Of a stretch of 64,000 bases of DNA, positions 9,287 through 18,450 are shown piece after piece. Location of the stretch: contig JADFZL010000019.1 of the NCBI GenBank assembly GCA_015232575.1, positions 1-64,000 on the forward strand, in the 5' to 3' direction. The translations under genes were made by a program, and so were the position numbers. Below the pieces are notes generated by a model. The model was not told the DNA's origin and made no database searches. It saw only the letters and a list, made by a program, of their open reading frames with translations. The DNA comes from Candidatus Rifleibacteriota bacterium (lineage in GTDB: Bacteria > Muiribacteriota > Ozemobacteria > Ozemobacterales > Ozemobacteraceae). The stretch's first letter is position 1. Every line of letters begins with the position of its first letter.

Positions 9287-9695
9287 AGCGCCCACCTCAT
9301 AAAATTTTCCAACCTTAACCTTGCTTACCATAAAACACATTGAATTGTTACAATTTTTTTCCATTTTCTTAAAATATATAAAAGTGCATAGAAACGTTCC
9401 GGTTTTCATACTTAAGAACCATCACCCCAACCCTCACGACCATTAATTATCTCCCCAGGCGAACTATTATTGTCATCTCGACCGAAGGGAGAGATCTCTG
9501 AAGGATAAGAGAAAATGCGTTATTTCAAGAAAAAGATGGCAGATTTCTCCCTTTGGTCAAGATGACAGAAAAAATGCAGCTTTTTCAGTAGTGAACCGCA
9601 GCAAACAATGAATTTGAAATCATTACGCAGCAATTTGAATCCTATACTAATACAGTTCAATTTAATAAATTGAATCAAGGTCTGTTGCGTCACAT
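9287..9695. other. Intergenic stretch holding a dispersed inverted repeat
   Basis: About 400 bases without a gene. It holds the upstream region of the metalloprotease operon and the inverted-repeat element annotated separately at 9470-9571. No clear promoter boxes or terminator were recognised. Confidence 0.5.
9470..9571. repeat. Dispersed inverted-repeat element (MITE-like), copy 2
   Basis: The left arm reads GTCATCTCGACCGAAGGGAG and the right arm is its near reverse complement, CTCCCTTTGGTCAAGATGAC, separated by about 45 bases. The same arms recur at about 409, 15138, 54615 and 63602. No coding capacity is visible. Similar short repeats beginning TGTCATTTCGAC occur in many unrelated bacterial genomes. 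Confidence 0.75.
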
Positions 9696-12110
9696 TTATA
9701 CTGAAATATGGGATTTGCGTTGGGCGATTTTTTTTCGGGCAAGTTCTTCAGCTCTTATTATTGCATTTATTCGACTGATAGACATTTCAATGTCGGGTTT
9801 ATAGTATCCAAGGTCTTTTGCCAGTTTTTCGAGAAAATGCATTTCTTCTTCAGAAATCTTTCCATCAGCCATTGCCATTGCTGTTGCTGAATCTAGAAGC
9901 TTTAACGCCTCTTTGGGGGTGACTGGCTTTGGAATTATCAGCTCGCCATTTTTTACAGACTCAATAATTCCATTTAATGCGCTGTCTGACATTGCATAAG
10001 CCTGTGAAAGCTTTTTCAGTGCGCCAACTTCTTTTTCCTCCATTTTACCGTCTGCAAGCATCATTTGAGCTGATATTGTCACAATATCACGTCCCGACTT
10101 AATATTTACTAAAGAGTCCTCACTTTGTTTCATTTTTGCAGCGTTCTGCATTTGTATCTGAATACTTTTATTCATTAAGGTTGTGTATTCAGAGCTTTGT
10201 TCATTGAGAACTTTATCCAATATCCATTCATCACCATCATTAAGTATTGAATTACAGTACCGACACTTCACAGAATAATAAGAGATCAGTTGTCCGCCGC
10301 AATTCATACAGTGAGCGCTGCTGAGAGTGTTATTCAAGTTTGTCTTACTTCCGGCTTTCCTGGTTAAAACAAATACATCTCGTCGCGGCTTGCAGAAGCG
10401 ATGAATCTGAGGCTGCCTGCCCTGAGGAGTAATAGTTACCGGAATTCCGCTCCAAACAATAAGAACGTAAATTTTTTCTGTTTCAGTGGTTATAGAAACA
10501 GCTTTAAGTGTTGCTGATGCAAAAGATACATTTTCCATATACGAATAGAATTTTGAAATTTTTATTCCAGGTGTGAACAATGTAATGTAGTCGTCGGTTG
10601 CAAAACGAATCAGAGGCTCAATTGTACGCTTACGTTCAACAAGTCTATGCATCCAGAAAATCACAGCACTTCGATCTTCAATCTGATGAATAGAAATATT
10701 TTTATCATTATCTTTTAACGTTTTCCAATCTAAGACCTGCTCAGGATCAGAGTATCCCCATTCAGATGCGTGTGTAATCTTATTCAGAACCCAATCATAA
10801 TGCCCCGATCTTAAATAAGATGAACACGCGGGGCAAACCGTTGCCTGACCAATCTGAATTGGAGCGCTGCAATTAGGGCAACTGCCTTCAATCAAACCCG
10901 GTTTTTTGTATGTCTTAGCTGATGGCCGACGAATAAAAGACCAGTATTCCATAATTGCAATCTTCTGATTATCAGCATTCAGCGGCTCGCCTGTAAGAAT
11001 ATCCAGTGCAATTTCGGTTACTTCTCCACGAATAAAAAATTGAATCTGGTCATAATTTTCATCAGATATTACGCTTGAAATAACTGTATCGTAAAAAGTA
11101 ATATCCGAAATCGAAAACCTTATTCCTGCATCCTTCTGCTCCTGAATTCGTGCGGAGAATTGCTCAAAAAGTGCGTCAGAAACCATGCATTGAATTGTTT
11201 CAATATTCTGATTACAACATGCCTGCTGAATTTTATTAAAAGCCGTTTTAACTTTTTCAATAAACAACATTGAAGAAAAATTAGTATCACGTTTGTTCAG
11301 ATCAGTAAGAGAAGTCTTGATAGAAAGCATTCTATTTTTCTGGAATAACCCATAAGATTGTACTGGAAAATTTTTTCGAGTTTCATCTTTTACCGAAGAA
11401 AAATCAGAGAGATACTCTTCAATATTTTTTGCATCAATACTATCTGAAACTTTTGTCCAACTTTCAAGCAGTGCCTGTATCTCCGGACCAATTACCTCCC
11501 ACAAATCATAATGAAAAATGCTGTGACTTTTATTTACTTTATTCTGCTGAGTTGTACTGAGCTTAGAAAAAATACGGGTTTCGCTGCCGGAATATCGGCT
11601 TTGAAGTGCATTATGAGCTCTGATTGCAAAAAGATGACACATTGGCATCATTAGTACAAACAGTGCTGGCTTACCTAACAATTTCCATGAAAACAATATA
11701 AGTATTCCGCCAGTTATTCCCAGAATGATGTTACTGATTTTTTTCAGATGCCAGATATATACTGGTACAAAAAAGGCAGCAAGCATTACCAATGACTCAA
11801 CTGGGGCAATAAAAAAATAAAAAAAGCAGAAAAACATTGAAGAAGCATAAGAAAATATTACAATCAAACCCAGGGAATTTTTCCCCATCACCCTCAGAAT
11901 TAAGAATGCCAGGAGACCATAGAAAGCCAGAAAAGCGACATCCGGTGTAAATTTTTCTGCGAACTCTGGAGTAACAGGACATTCAAGTACAACGGCTGTC
12001 GCTGGAATAATTAATTTGTCTGTCAAATATGGAAAACTGCAAGCCAATACGCCAGCCAAAATCAAAATTATTATAACTGCCGTATAGAATTCTTCTTTCT
12101 GAATTTTCAT
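9696..12110 (-). CDS. Membrane protein with Tim44-like domains, zinc ribbons and a C-terminal TerB domain
   Basis: An 804-residue protein. The N-terminal ~170 residues hold several membrane helices. Next is a Tim44-like domain (about residues 280-400, ending near W-S-F-I-R-R-P), then a zinc ribbon C-P-N-C...C-P-A-C. A second, more diverged module follows with C-M-N-C...C-R-Y-C. The last ~150 residues look like a TerB helical repeat, with the twice-used pattern M-A-D-G-K-[M/I]-[E/S]-E-[K/E]-E. Bacterial Tim44-like proteins are membrane-associated and poorly characterised; TerB domains occur in envelope-stress and tellurite-resistance contexts. The fusion suggests a membrane-tethered sensor or scaffold, which is inference. 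It stands alone, flanked by noncoding DNA. Confidence 0.7.
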   Translation of the reverse strand: MKIQKEEFYTAVIIILILAGVLACSFPYLTDKLIIPATAVVLECPVTPEFAEKFTPDVAFLAFYGLLAFLILRVMGKNSLGLIVIFSYASSMFFCFFYFFIAPVESLVMLAAFFVPVYIWHLKKISNIILGITGGILILFSWKLLGKPALFVLMMPMCHLFAIRAHNALQSRYSGSETRIFSKLSTTQQNKVNKSHSIFHYDLWEVIGPEIQALLESWTKVSDSIDAKNIEEYLSDFSSVKDETRKNFPVQSYGLFQKNRMLSIKTSLTDLNKRDTNFSSMLFIEKVKTAFNKIQQACCNQNIETIQCMVSDALFEQFSARIQEQKDAGIRFSISDITFYDTVISSVISDENYDQIQFFIRGEVTEIALDILTGEPLNADNQKIAIMEYWSFIRRPSAKTYKKPGLIEGSCPNCSAPIQIGQATVCPACSSYLRSGHYDWVLNKITHASEWGYSDPEQVLDWKTLKDNDKNISIHQIEDRSAVIFWMHRLVERKRTIEPLIRFATDDYITLFTPGIKISKFYSYMENVSFASATLKAVSITTETEKIYVLIVWSGIPVTITPQGRQPQIHRFCKPRRDVFVLTRKAGSKTNLNNTLSSAHCMNCGGQLISYYSVKCRYCNSILNDGDEWILDKVLNEQSSEYTTLMNKSIQIQMQNAAKMKQSEDSLVNIKSGRDIVTISAQMMLADGKMEEKEVGALKKLSQAYAMSDSALNGIIESVKNGELIIPKPVTPKEALKLLDSATAMAMADGKISEEEMHFLEKLAKDLGYYKPDIEMSISRINAIIRAEELARKKIAQRKSHISV

Positions 12111-12318
12111 TGATTAGAAACTTCCTTTTCCATATCTTTCGAAAAACCACCATTTTTTATATAAGCTGACTCGAAAAATCGCGCCTTTTCAAATAAAAAG
12201 GAAGTAATCATTTTCTGAATGGCAACGATGGTTTAATTAAAATTCCTCACCCATCACACGCATAAACTTTTTACACAAATGAAATTTTTGACTTGCAAAA
12301 AACACCATGGATATTGTT

Positions 12319-12699
12319 TCAATCTGGTTCAACACTACCGTGGACAGGACAGACAATTCTTCCATTTGGTTTACTAATATCACCAACAATACGATAGAAG
12401 CAACCTGGCTCAGGCTTACTTATTTTTGCTTTAATATAGCCATCCAGGACGCCTGTATCAGTTGTTACGTCGGGCATACTAAAGTGAATCATATTTTCTT
12501 TCTTAACATCCATGTTATACATTTCAACAGCCCCGAGAATAAAACGCATGTTTGTATAACAGGTTTTTTCACGTGCCTGATGAGCCATTTGACCGCGTCT
12601 TCCACCAAAGGAAAACAAGAATTCAATAACCAGCCCAAGAAAAAAACAGAAGAGCGCGAATTTAAGTGCCACAATAATTACTTTTTTTAATAATTCCAT
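12319..12699 (-). CDS. Small membrane-anchored pseudopilin-like protein
   Basis: A 126-residue protein starting at ATG 12697-12699 behind a GGGGGCGG stretch. One N-terminal membrane helix is followed by C-Y-T-N-M-R-F-I-L-G-A-V-E-M-Y-N and ends C-P-V-H-G-S-V-E-P-D. The [C]-x-N-x-R-x-I-x-x-A-x-x-x-Y pattern and the late Cys-Pro resemble the body of pseudopilins fused to the GspG/ComGC fold, but no prepilin leader (G/F-x-x-x-E) is present. Function is uncertain. Confidence 0.6.
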   Translation of the reverse strand: MELLKKVIIVALKFALFCFFLGLVIEFLFSFGGRRGQMAHQAREKTCYTNMRFILGAVEMYNMDVKKENMIHFSMPDVTTDTGVLDGYIKAKISKPEPGCFYRIVGDISKPNGRIVCPVHGSVEPD

Positions 12700-12836
12700 C
12701 AATCCGCCCCCTGATTCTTTTTCAGTTGTGATTGCAGTAACATTACCATATTGAAAGAGGCTTAATAAAGAAAAATTTTAGGGGAATTTATATTTCTTCA
12801 GCAATTATTTTCTCTTTGCTGGAAATTTATTAATTC

Positions 12837-12865
12837 TTGACTTTCATTTTTTTGCATGCTAAATT
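12837..12865 (+). promoter_or_regulatory. Probable sigma-70 type promoter
   Basis: TTGACT at 12837-12842 and TAAATT at 12860-12865 are separated by 17 bases. They lie about 70 bases ahead of the small genes starting at 12935, whose transcript would begin just before the hairpin at 12874. Confidence 0.5.
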
Positions 12866-12873
12866 ACCCGTGC

Positions 12874-12896
12874 CAGGCTTGTTATAAGCCTGTTTT
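12874..12896 (+). terminator. Leader hairpin followed by T-rich tract (attenuator-like)
   Basis: CAGGCTT at 12874-12880 pairs with AAGCCTG at 12886-12892 around a five-base loop and is followed by TTTT. It lies between the promoter at 12837 and the gene at 12935, so it could attenuate transcription of that gene. It could also be a simple leader stem; the T-tract is short. Confidence 0.4.
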
Positions 12897-12934
12897 ATTG
12901 ATGTTTAAGTGATAATCATTTGCGGAGTAATAAA

Positions 12935-13078
12935 ATGGCACAAATTAAAATAAATCAAAGTCTTTGGGATGCCTTCAGCATACGCAATATGCCTGAGAAA
13001 TTGCTAATGATTTCTGCCAAAAACCTCCTTAATTTACCTGATATATCTTGGAAGAATCAGGCAGTATTATGCCGTTAG
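12935..13078 (+). CDS. Small hypothetical protein (47 aa)
   Basis: The start ATG at 12935 is preceded by GCGGAGTAATAAA, a good ribosome site, and by a promoter-like sequence at 12837. The 47-residue product begins M-A-Q-I-K-I-N-Q-S-L-W-D and ends V-L-C-R. The stop overlaps the start region of the next gene in another frame. Either the two are translationally coupled, or they are one ~115-residue gene split by a frameshift. No family is recognised. Confidence 0.45.
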   Translation: MAQIKINQSLWDAFSIRNMPEKLLMISAKNLLNLPDISWKNQAVLCR

Positions 13079-13275
13079 CTTTGAAGCCTTATTTGCTTCA
13101 CGCCTCACTTCGAACTGACATTGCTTCAGACTTGAGTTCTTACCCATTCAATTTTGACGACTCTGGCATTTCTGAGATTGCGCTTGAAGATACTGAACAA
13201 TATCTGGTCACACGTGACTATCTCAATAATTATCCGCGTTGCCTGGAACAACTGATGACAGATGATCAATCCTGA
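13069..13275 (+). CDS. Small hypothetical protein (68 aa), overlaps the preceding gene
   Basis: The start at ATG 13069 overlaps the stop of 12935-13078. The product begins M-P-L-A-L-K-P-Y-L-L-H-A and is acidic, ending M-T-D-D-Q-S. A start at 13048 in the same frame is possible but has no ribosome site. It may be the C-terminal half of a frameshifted gene. No family is recognised. The gene at 13343 follows in the same direction. Confidence 0.45.
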   Translation: MPLALKPYLLHASLRTDIASDLSSYPFNFDDSGISEIALEDTEQYLVTRDYLNNYPRCLEQLMTDDQS

Positions 13276-13342
13276 TATGAAAAATGCCTTAATAATTGTA
13301 CTAGGTTAAATCCAAAAGGTACTCAGAGAAGGGAATATTAAC

Positions 13343-13765
13343 ATGGAAAATATTGTTGAATCAATTAAAGAGACCTTGAAACTGATTCCGATTCTTAAAA
13401 GTAGTTACAATGTCAAACGTAACACCGACGAAGATGATCCGATTTTGTTTGTCGGAGTTGCCGAAACAAACATGATTGAACAGCTTCGTCCGGTAGTCGA
13501 GGAATATTTCGGACCTCCATATAAACCGGCTGGAACTGGCAGTTTCTGGATGAATCTCTTCGACAGTTTCGTCAAAAGTGTCGGGAAAATTCGAAAAGAT
13601 CAGACGCTTTTTAAAAAAGATATCTCCCCAAATATTCGCCTTTTCTGCGCCTTCTGGCCCTGGGGCTCAGAACCCGTGAAAACTTCAATTCGAATCGGAA
13701 TAATGTTCGACTCTGAAGCAGAGGAAGAAGAACTCAAGAAAAAAATACAGAATTTTTTCCGCTGA
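13343..13765 (+). CDS. Cytoplasmic hypothetical protein (140 aa)
   Basis: A soluble 140-residue protein with no signal peptide or membrane helix. It is mixed alpha/beta, ends in a Glu/Lys-rich helix and contains W-P-W-G-S-E-P-V-K-T-S-I-R-I-G. AGAAGGGAATATTAAC precedes the ATG. No family is recognised. It is probably transcribed with the two small genes upstream. Confidence 0.6.
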   Translation: MENIVESIKETLKLIPILKSSYNVKRNTDEDDPILFVGVAETNMIEQLRPVVEEYFGPPYKPAGTGSFWMNLFDSFVKSVGKIRKDQTLFKKDISPNIRLFCAFWPWGSEPVKTSIRIGIMFDSEAEEEELKKKIQNFFR

Positions 13766-13798
13766 TTTTCCGCTGAAACAAATATCTGAATCTGAAAT

Positions 13799-15019
13799 TC
13801 ATTGAGCGGATATACCGCTAGAACTTCTAGTATTTCCTGCCGAGTAGCATCTCAGGGGGTTTTTGCTGTCTGACATTACTGTGCAGAGATTGCAATTTGT
13901 ACAGGATGAGATGTATTCATCTGATTTTCTCAGGCGATTTACAAAATCAGGTTCCCTGATGAAAGGTCGGCAGAGAGTTACTCCGTCAAGCCCTTTACTT
14001 TCGATTATTGACCTGATCTGAGACTTTTTCCTGATTCCACCAGTTACAAAAACTGGAACTTCTGAAACAGACTTGATTTCAATTGCATTATTCAGATTGT
14101 ACATTTCAGAAAAGTTAATAAAATGTTTTCGGTACCATGGATATATAACCAGTCTGAAGAAGTGTTTATACATTTCCCCCCATCGATTAAAAAGCCAGTT
14201 ATGTTTCAGTACAACATCTATCGGATGTTCTCCGCGAATTATATTGAAAGCAAATTCCATTGTTCCATAACTGATTTCTACTGCGTCAACTGAAAGTTCA
14301 TTAATTCGCTTCATATATGACTTCATCAAAGGCAGTTGGATTCCAGACTTTCTGTCTTCGGAAGCGCTTAATTTGAGAAACACTGGAAACTCAGTTCTTT
14401 TACGGACGCGGTCAATGATTTCACTGAGGAATAGAGTTCTATCCTTACCATAAGCGTCTTTCCGACGATTTGTATATGGCGATAAAAACTGATGAATAAG
14501 ATATCCATGTGCTGAATGTATCTGAACACCATCGAAACCAGCTTTTTCCGCACGAATAACTGCTTGTACAAAGCCTTCTATTCGCTGCATTACTTCCTTT
14601 TCTGATAAGGCATGTACTTTTGAAAGGAAATAATCACATCTGACGGGCCCGGCACCGACAACACGACAACCTGTTGAGTGGCTGACTGTCTGACGTCCGG
14701 TATGTGCAATCTGAATGAAAATTTTAACACCCGGATTCACAGCTTTAACTTTTTCTATTACTCTTTTCCATGCATCGATATTTGAATCAGAGTCGATGCC
14801 TGCCTGAAATGGCTGTGCAGCTCTTCCTTCGCGGCAAAAGTAACTGAAGCCGGTAATAATTGTACCAACACCGCCTTCGGCAAGATCAGAATACAAAGCA
14901 CAGGTTTTGTCTGAAACGGCGCCATCTTCGGAAGCCATGTTCTCGTAAGTAGCCGCCCGAATAATTCGATGAGGCAAAGTTATCCGCTTCAGTACAAGTG
15001 GTTCAAACATTCTTTCCAT
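13799..15019 (-). CDS. NADH:flavin oxidoreductase, Old Yellow Enzyme family
   Basis: A 406-residue FMN-dependent TIM-barrel oxidoreductase. Visible family signatures are F-E-P-L-x-[L]-x-x-[I/R]-x-x-x-x-R-I at the N-terminus, I-Q-I-A-H-T-G-R-Q, the substrate-binding block Q-I-H-S-A-H-G-Y-L-I-H-Q-F-L-S-P-Y-T-N-x-R and F-V-T-G-G-I-R. The C-terminal C-T-N-C-N-L-C...C motif resembles the iron-sulfur/Cys motif of the 2-enoate reductase branch, but the NAD-binding domain of that branch is absent. The start follows GAGGTGATAC. The substrate, presumably an alpha,beta-unsaturated carbonyl compound, is unknown. Confidence 0.85.
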   Translation of the reverse strand: MERMFEPLVLKRITLPHRIIRAATYENMASEDGAVSDKTCALYSDLAEGGVGTIITGFSYFCREGRAAQPFQAGIDSDSNIDAWKRVIEKVKAVNPGVKIFIQIAHTGRQTVSHSTGCRVVGAGPVRCDYFLSKVHALSEKEVMQRIEGFVQAVIRAEKAGFDGVQIHSAHGYLIHQFLSPYTNRRKDAYGKDRTLFLSEIIDRVRKRTEFPVFLKLSASEDRKSGIQLPLMKSYMKRINELSVDAVEISYGTMEFAFNIIRGEHPIDVVLKHNWLFNRWGEMYKHFFRLVIYPWYRKHFINFSEMYNLNNAIEIKSVSEVPVFVTGGIRKKSQIRSIIESKGLDGVTLCRPFIREPDFVNRLRKSDEYISSCTNCNLCTVMSDSKNPLRCYSAGNTRSSSGISAQ

Positions 15020-15060
15020 GTATCACCTCAAGAACTATTTTCTTTCAAGATTAAAGATCA

Positions 15061-15100
15061 AAACTGTCCGCAGATTACGCAGATTAAGATTTTCGGAGTG
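15061..15100. repeat. Dispersed CCGCAGATTACGCAGATT-type repeat
   Basis: The core GTCCGCAGATTACGCAGATT lies here, in the leader of the flavin reductase gene. Related copies lie at about 36944-36975 (reverse orientation) and 54488-54510. No function is evident. Confidence 0.55.
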
Positions 15101-15137
15101 CATTTCTCAAAAAAGGCAATGTGCAAACACACGATTC

Positions 15138-15208
15138 GCTGTCATCTCGAACAAGTGTGAGAGATCTCATTAATGAGAGATTTCTCCCTTCGGTCGAAAT
15201 GACATGCC
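15138..15208. repeat. Dispersed inverted-repeat element, copy 3
   Basis: Arms TGTCATCTCGAACAAGTGTG and the reverse complement form CTCCCTTCGGTCGAAATGAC enclose a short centre with GAGATCTCATTAATGAGAGA. The element lies between the UbiA-like gene end and the flavin reductase start. The right arm matches the B-type arm seen at 63713-63733. Confidence 0.75.
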
Positions 15209-15238
15209 TCTTTTCGTAAAAGCACACGATTTATACTG

Positions 15239-16231
15239 TTAACCTTTGTCGTCATCCTGAAGACCAAACAGGAAGCCGATAAAAACATAGGTTGTACTGA
15301 AAAGATACAGTGCAAGCTGACCATTAAAAATGGCAATCATGGTTACCTGCCCACACGCGCAAGCACGGAAATTTGTAGCATTTGAAAAGAACGCTTTCGG
15401 TCCAACCGGATATTTGTAAAATCTCACAGCCGTCCAAATCTGCAGAAATATTGTCATTACAGCACAATAAATGAAGTATTCAGACATCTTAAATGGAAAC
15501 CATTCCATCCATCTGAAAAATATAAAAGCAATCGTCGGAAGAAAGGCTCCAAAAATTCCTGCCTTCCGGGCAAAGTCAGTACCATGCCTGACAATAAAAG
15601 TTCTTTTGCCAGCAGCTTTATCGCCTTCGTAATCCTTAAAATAAGTGTAATACGTCATCAGTCCGTTCATAAGAGCAACCAATGCTACAACGCAAATTCT
15701 GTTAGAGGTAAGAAATGGCGCTGGAACAGGTCCTGCAGCGAGTAGACCATACACTGTACAATTCGCAATCATTATTCCAAAAATCACATTTCCCCATAAA
15801 CCCCATGCTTTGCTATATTCATATACAAAATTAAGTAAAAAGCCAAGAAACATTGGAATCATTGAATATGGGTTAAGGTACCATGAAATCACCATTGCCA
15901 CTCCCATCAGTGACAATGAAAGAGCCAGCGCCCATTTAACGTTCAGATCTCCATTGACCATAGGACGATTTGGCGCGTTAATGCGGTCTTCCTCAAGTCC
16001 AAGCCAATCGTTGAATATCTGATTAATTCCCCATGAAAGAAATAAAATTGTGAGAATTACACCTCCGCGGAAATAATCTTCATTTGTCGGAGTCAAACCA
16101 TGCTTTGTCAACGTAATATGATAATAATATGAAACCCCAATCCATCCTGCAATTCCAGTAATGAAGGCATAATAGAGCCTCATGGTCTTTATATATGCAA
16201 ACGCAAATTTCTTCAATTCAGCAATATTCAT
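15239..16231 (-). CDS. UbiA-family prenyltransferase
   Basis: A 330-residue polytopic membrane protein. The first Asp-rich prenyl-diphosphate motif is N-D-W-L-G-L-E-E-D-R-I-N-A-P-N-R-P. Relative to the usual N-D-x-x-D-x-x-x-D, the middle Asp is Gly. The second motif, F-K-D-Y-E-G-D-K-A-A-G-K-R-T, is intact. The family transfers polyprenyl groups to acceptors such as quinone precursors, haem or lipids. The specific acceptor cannot be told. It lies 4 bases downstream of the ferredoxin-TPR gene 16236-18215 and is probably co-transcribed. Confidence 0.85.
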   Translation of the reverse strand: MNIAELKKFAFAYIKTMRLYYAFITGIAGWIGVSYYYHITLTKHGLTPTNEDYFRGGVILTILFLSWGINQIFNDWLGLEEDRINAPNRPMVNGDLNVKWALALSLSLMGVAMVISWYLNPYSMIPMFLGFLLNFVYEYSKAWGLWGNVIFGIMIANCTVYGLLAAGPVPAPFLTSNRICVVALVALMNGLMTYYTYFKDYEGDKAAGKRTFIVRHGTDFARKAGIFGAFLPTIAFIFFRWMEWFPFKMSEYFIYCAVMTIFLQIWTAVRFYKYPVGPKAFFSNATNFRACACGQVTMIAIFNGQLALYLFSTTYVFIGFLFGLQDDDKG

Positions 16232-16235
16232 TTAT

Positions 16236-18215
16236 TTATTTTTCCTTTTTCATTCTGTCATGAGCTGCTTTGATATTTTCACGTGCAATATCATGTTTCG
16301 GATCAATTTCAAGAACTTTTTCCCATGCCTTAACTGCATCTGAAATCTTTTCCTGCTGGGCATAAGCAATTCCAAGGTCGAACAATATTGATGGATCTGA
16401 ATTCTGCAAGTCTGCTGCTTTCAAAAGATGTTTCTCAGCATCTTTTGGACGATTGACGCCAAGATAAAAACGGCCGATATGCGGCAGGCCTTTTTTCTCA
16501 TTAAGTCCAAGAGCAATCTGAAATTCTCTTTCGGAGTCTTCCATCTGGCCCTGTTTAAAAAGTACAATACCGAGTGTCACATGCGAAAAGAAATCATCAG
16601 AATTTATTGTAAGACATTTTCTGGAATGAGTTTCGGCATTCTTAATATTGCCATGATCAAGCTCAAACATTGCTGCCTGACTTAGAATAATCGAAGAATC
16701 TGGATAGTACAGCAGTCCATGTTCAAGATATTTTTCTCGCTCAGCCTCGTTATTACTTTCACGATGAATATCTGCAAGCCATGCAAATACCTTGTCAGAT
16801 GGAGTAGAGGAAGCCATTTCGTTCAGAATCTTCAAAGCTTTCTCTGTCTCATTTGTCTTAACAAGAGATTCAACATATTTTAATCGGATATTCTGATCAT
16901 CAGCTTCATTCATTTTTATGTGCGATTCCAGCATACAACTCAAGCCTTTGTAATCTCCAGACTTTTCAGCAGCAGCAAACTTTGCATTTCCCCATGCAGC
17001 ATTTATTTCCTTTCCGCCAAATATCAGTAAAGAAATAGATGCAAATATGAGCAGAAAAAGCTGCGGTTTCTGGTTGGCAGGTGAGGTAATAAAACTTTCC
17101 CATTCTGAATATGAAAAAAGCTTTACAATAATAAGAAATGCCGTTATCACTGTTAAACCCTTTGCAAGCGATGAGGCATCGTTGAAATCAGATCTGAAAT
17201 AAAGCGCGAATACAAGAACAACAATTGTACATATCTCAAACAAAGAATGTTTTCCCTGTCCGAGAGTTCTCAAAATGAAAAATCCCAGAACAAAACCAAG
17301 AGACATCGAAACATTTCCCCCAATCGGTCCTGCAAGAAAAATAAGAGCCAATGCCGAAACAAGGCTTGCAAAAAAAACAGCCGATGATTCGAACTCAGGT
17401 TTTGGTGGTGAATAATCAGAAGCAACGGTATTGCATATTGGTGCTGTATTATATGTAGTTTCGAGTACCTTCGCCGGACATTCGTCAATACAAATCATAC
17501 ATTTAACACATTCTGTACTTGCGATATATCCGATGTTTTTTGCTTCACCCGCAACGTCAATTCCCATGGGACATGCTCTGGAACATTCATCACTGCATCC
17601 AGCGGAAGAACATATTGCCGACTCTGCTTTTCTGGCCACTTTATAACGGGCAACTTTTTCAAACCAGGCAAACCAGAGTCTGAAAGTACAGATAGTTCTG
17701 CAGAAAGCTCTCTCTCCGAAAAGATAAACGAGAAGGAAACCACTGATAATCGTTGTCAGACAAATCAGCAATATCGACCGCGGAACACCGCTCCATACAG
17801 CGGTTGCACCAATATTAAAAGTAATCAGCGAAGGAAACCCCTGAGAAGCCCACACCATGCCCGTCTGCCCAAGTATTATCAAAAACCAGAGCCACGGAAT
17901 AATTCTGGAATCAATTCGCACCATACGTGGCTTAACACCAATTTTTTTATATATCCCGGCAATGAAATCCTGCAGAATTCCCCAGTGACAGAGCCATCCG
18001 CAGAAAAGACCGCCAAAAAACAGTGCATGAACAAATACAAGAATAGAAAATATGGTTCCGGCAGTTACTACCCCACTCCCAAGAAATCCAAAAAATTCAC
18101 CGAATCCAAGATGACCAATTTGCTTAATTCCAAGGGAATGCCAGACAAAAACATGAAGGAAAAACAACACATATATTATTCCAACAAACCAGTATCTCTT
18201 CTGTGAAAGCGACAT
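16236..18215 (-). CDS. NapH-like polyferredoxin membrane protein with C-terminal TPR domain
   Basis: A 659-residue protein; the ATG at 18213-18215 is chosen because GGAGGAATCG precedes it. The N-terminal half has about five membrane helices and the F-C-G-W-L-C-H-W-G motif of NapH/NosR-type proteins. Two 4Fe-4S type Cys clusters follow: C-S-D-E-C-S-R-A-C-P and C-V-K-C-M-I-C-I-D-E-C-P. Then come further membrane helices and about five tetratricopeptide repeats at the C-terminus. NapH-like proteins pass electrons between quinols and periplasmic redox partners; fusion to TPRs suggests partner docking. The adjacent UbiA gene may link it to quinone or prenyl chemistry, which is inference. Confidence 0.8.
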   Translation of the reverse strand: MSLSQKRYWFVGIIYVLFFLHVFVWHSLGIKQIGHLGFGEFFGFLGSGVVTAGTIFSILVFVHALFFGGLFCGWLCHWGILQDFIAGIYKKIGVKPRMVRIDSRIIPWLWFLIILGQTGMVWASQGFPSLITFNIGATAVWSGVPRSILLICLTTIISGFLLVYLFGERAFCRTICTFRLWFAWFEKVARYKVARKAESAICSSAGCSDECSRACPMGIDVAGEAKNIGYIASTECVKCMICIDECPAKVLETTYNTAPICNTVASDYSPPKPEFESSAVFFASLVSALALIFLAGPIGGNVSMSLGFVLGFFILRTLGQGKHSLFEICTIVVLVFALYFRSDFNDASSLAKGLTVITAFLIIVKLFSYSEWESFITSPANQKPQLFLLIFASISLLIFGGKEINAAWGNAKFAAAEKSGDYKGLSCMLESHIKMNEADDQNIRLKYVESLVKTNETEKALKILNEMASSTPSDKVFAWLADIHRESNNEAEREKYLEHGLLYYPDSSIILSQAAMFELDHGNIKNAETHSRKCLTINSDDFFSHVTLGIVLFKQGQMEDSEREFQIALGLNEKKGLPHIGRFYLGVNRPKDAEKHLLKAADLQNSDPSILFDLGIAYAQQEKISDAVKAWEKVLEIDPKHDIARENIKAAHDRMKKEK

Positions 18216-18450
18216 CGATTCCTCCAAAACATTACTGTATCTGATCTATCTTCTCAAAAGAACAACCTTCTAATAGCAATTGCTCAACAACAAATATACA
18301 TTACGAAATCCAAAAAAGAAAGTCAAGGAAAATGAAGTTAGGGAGGGGTTATGTTTTGCAAAACACTAATTTATATGCGTACTTTTAAAAAGGAATGGTA
18401 ATTCGAGATCGAGAAAGCGCTATATTGCCAAAAATTATGAGATTATGAGC

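Noticed and set aside
12307..12690. Plus-strand 127-residue frame opposite the pseudopilin-like gene
   Set aside because: It is the antisense shadow of 12319-12699, which has a membrane helix, a ribosome site and a pilin-like pattern.
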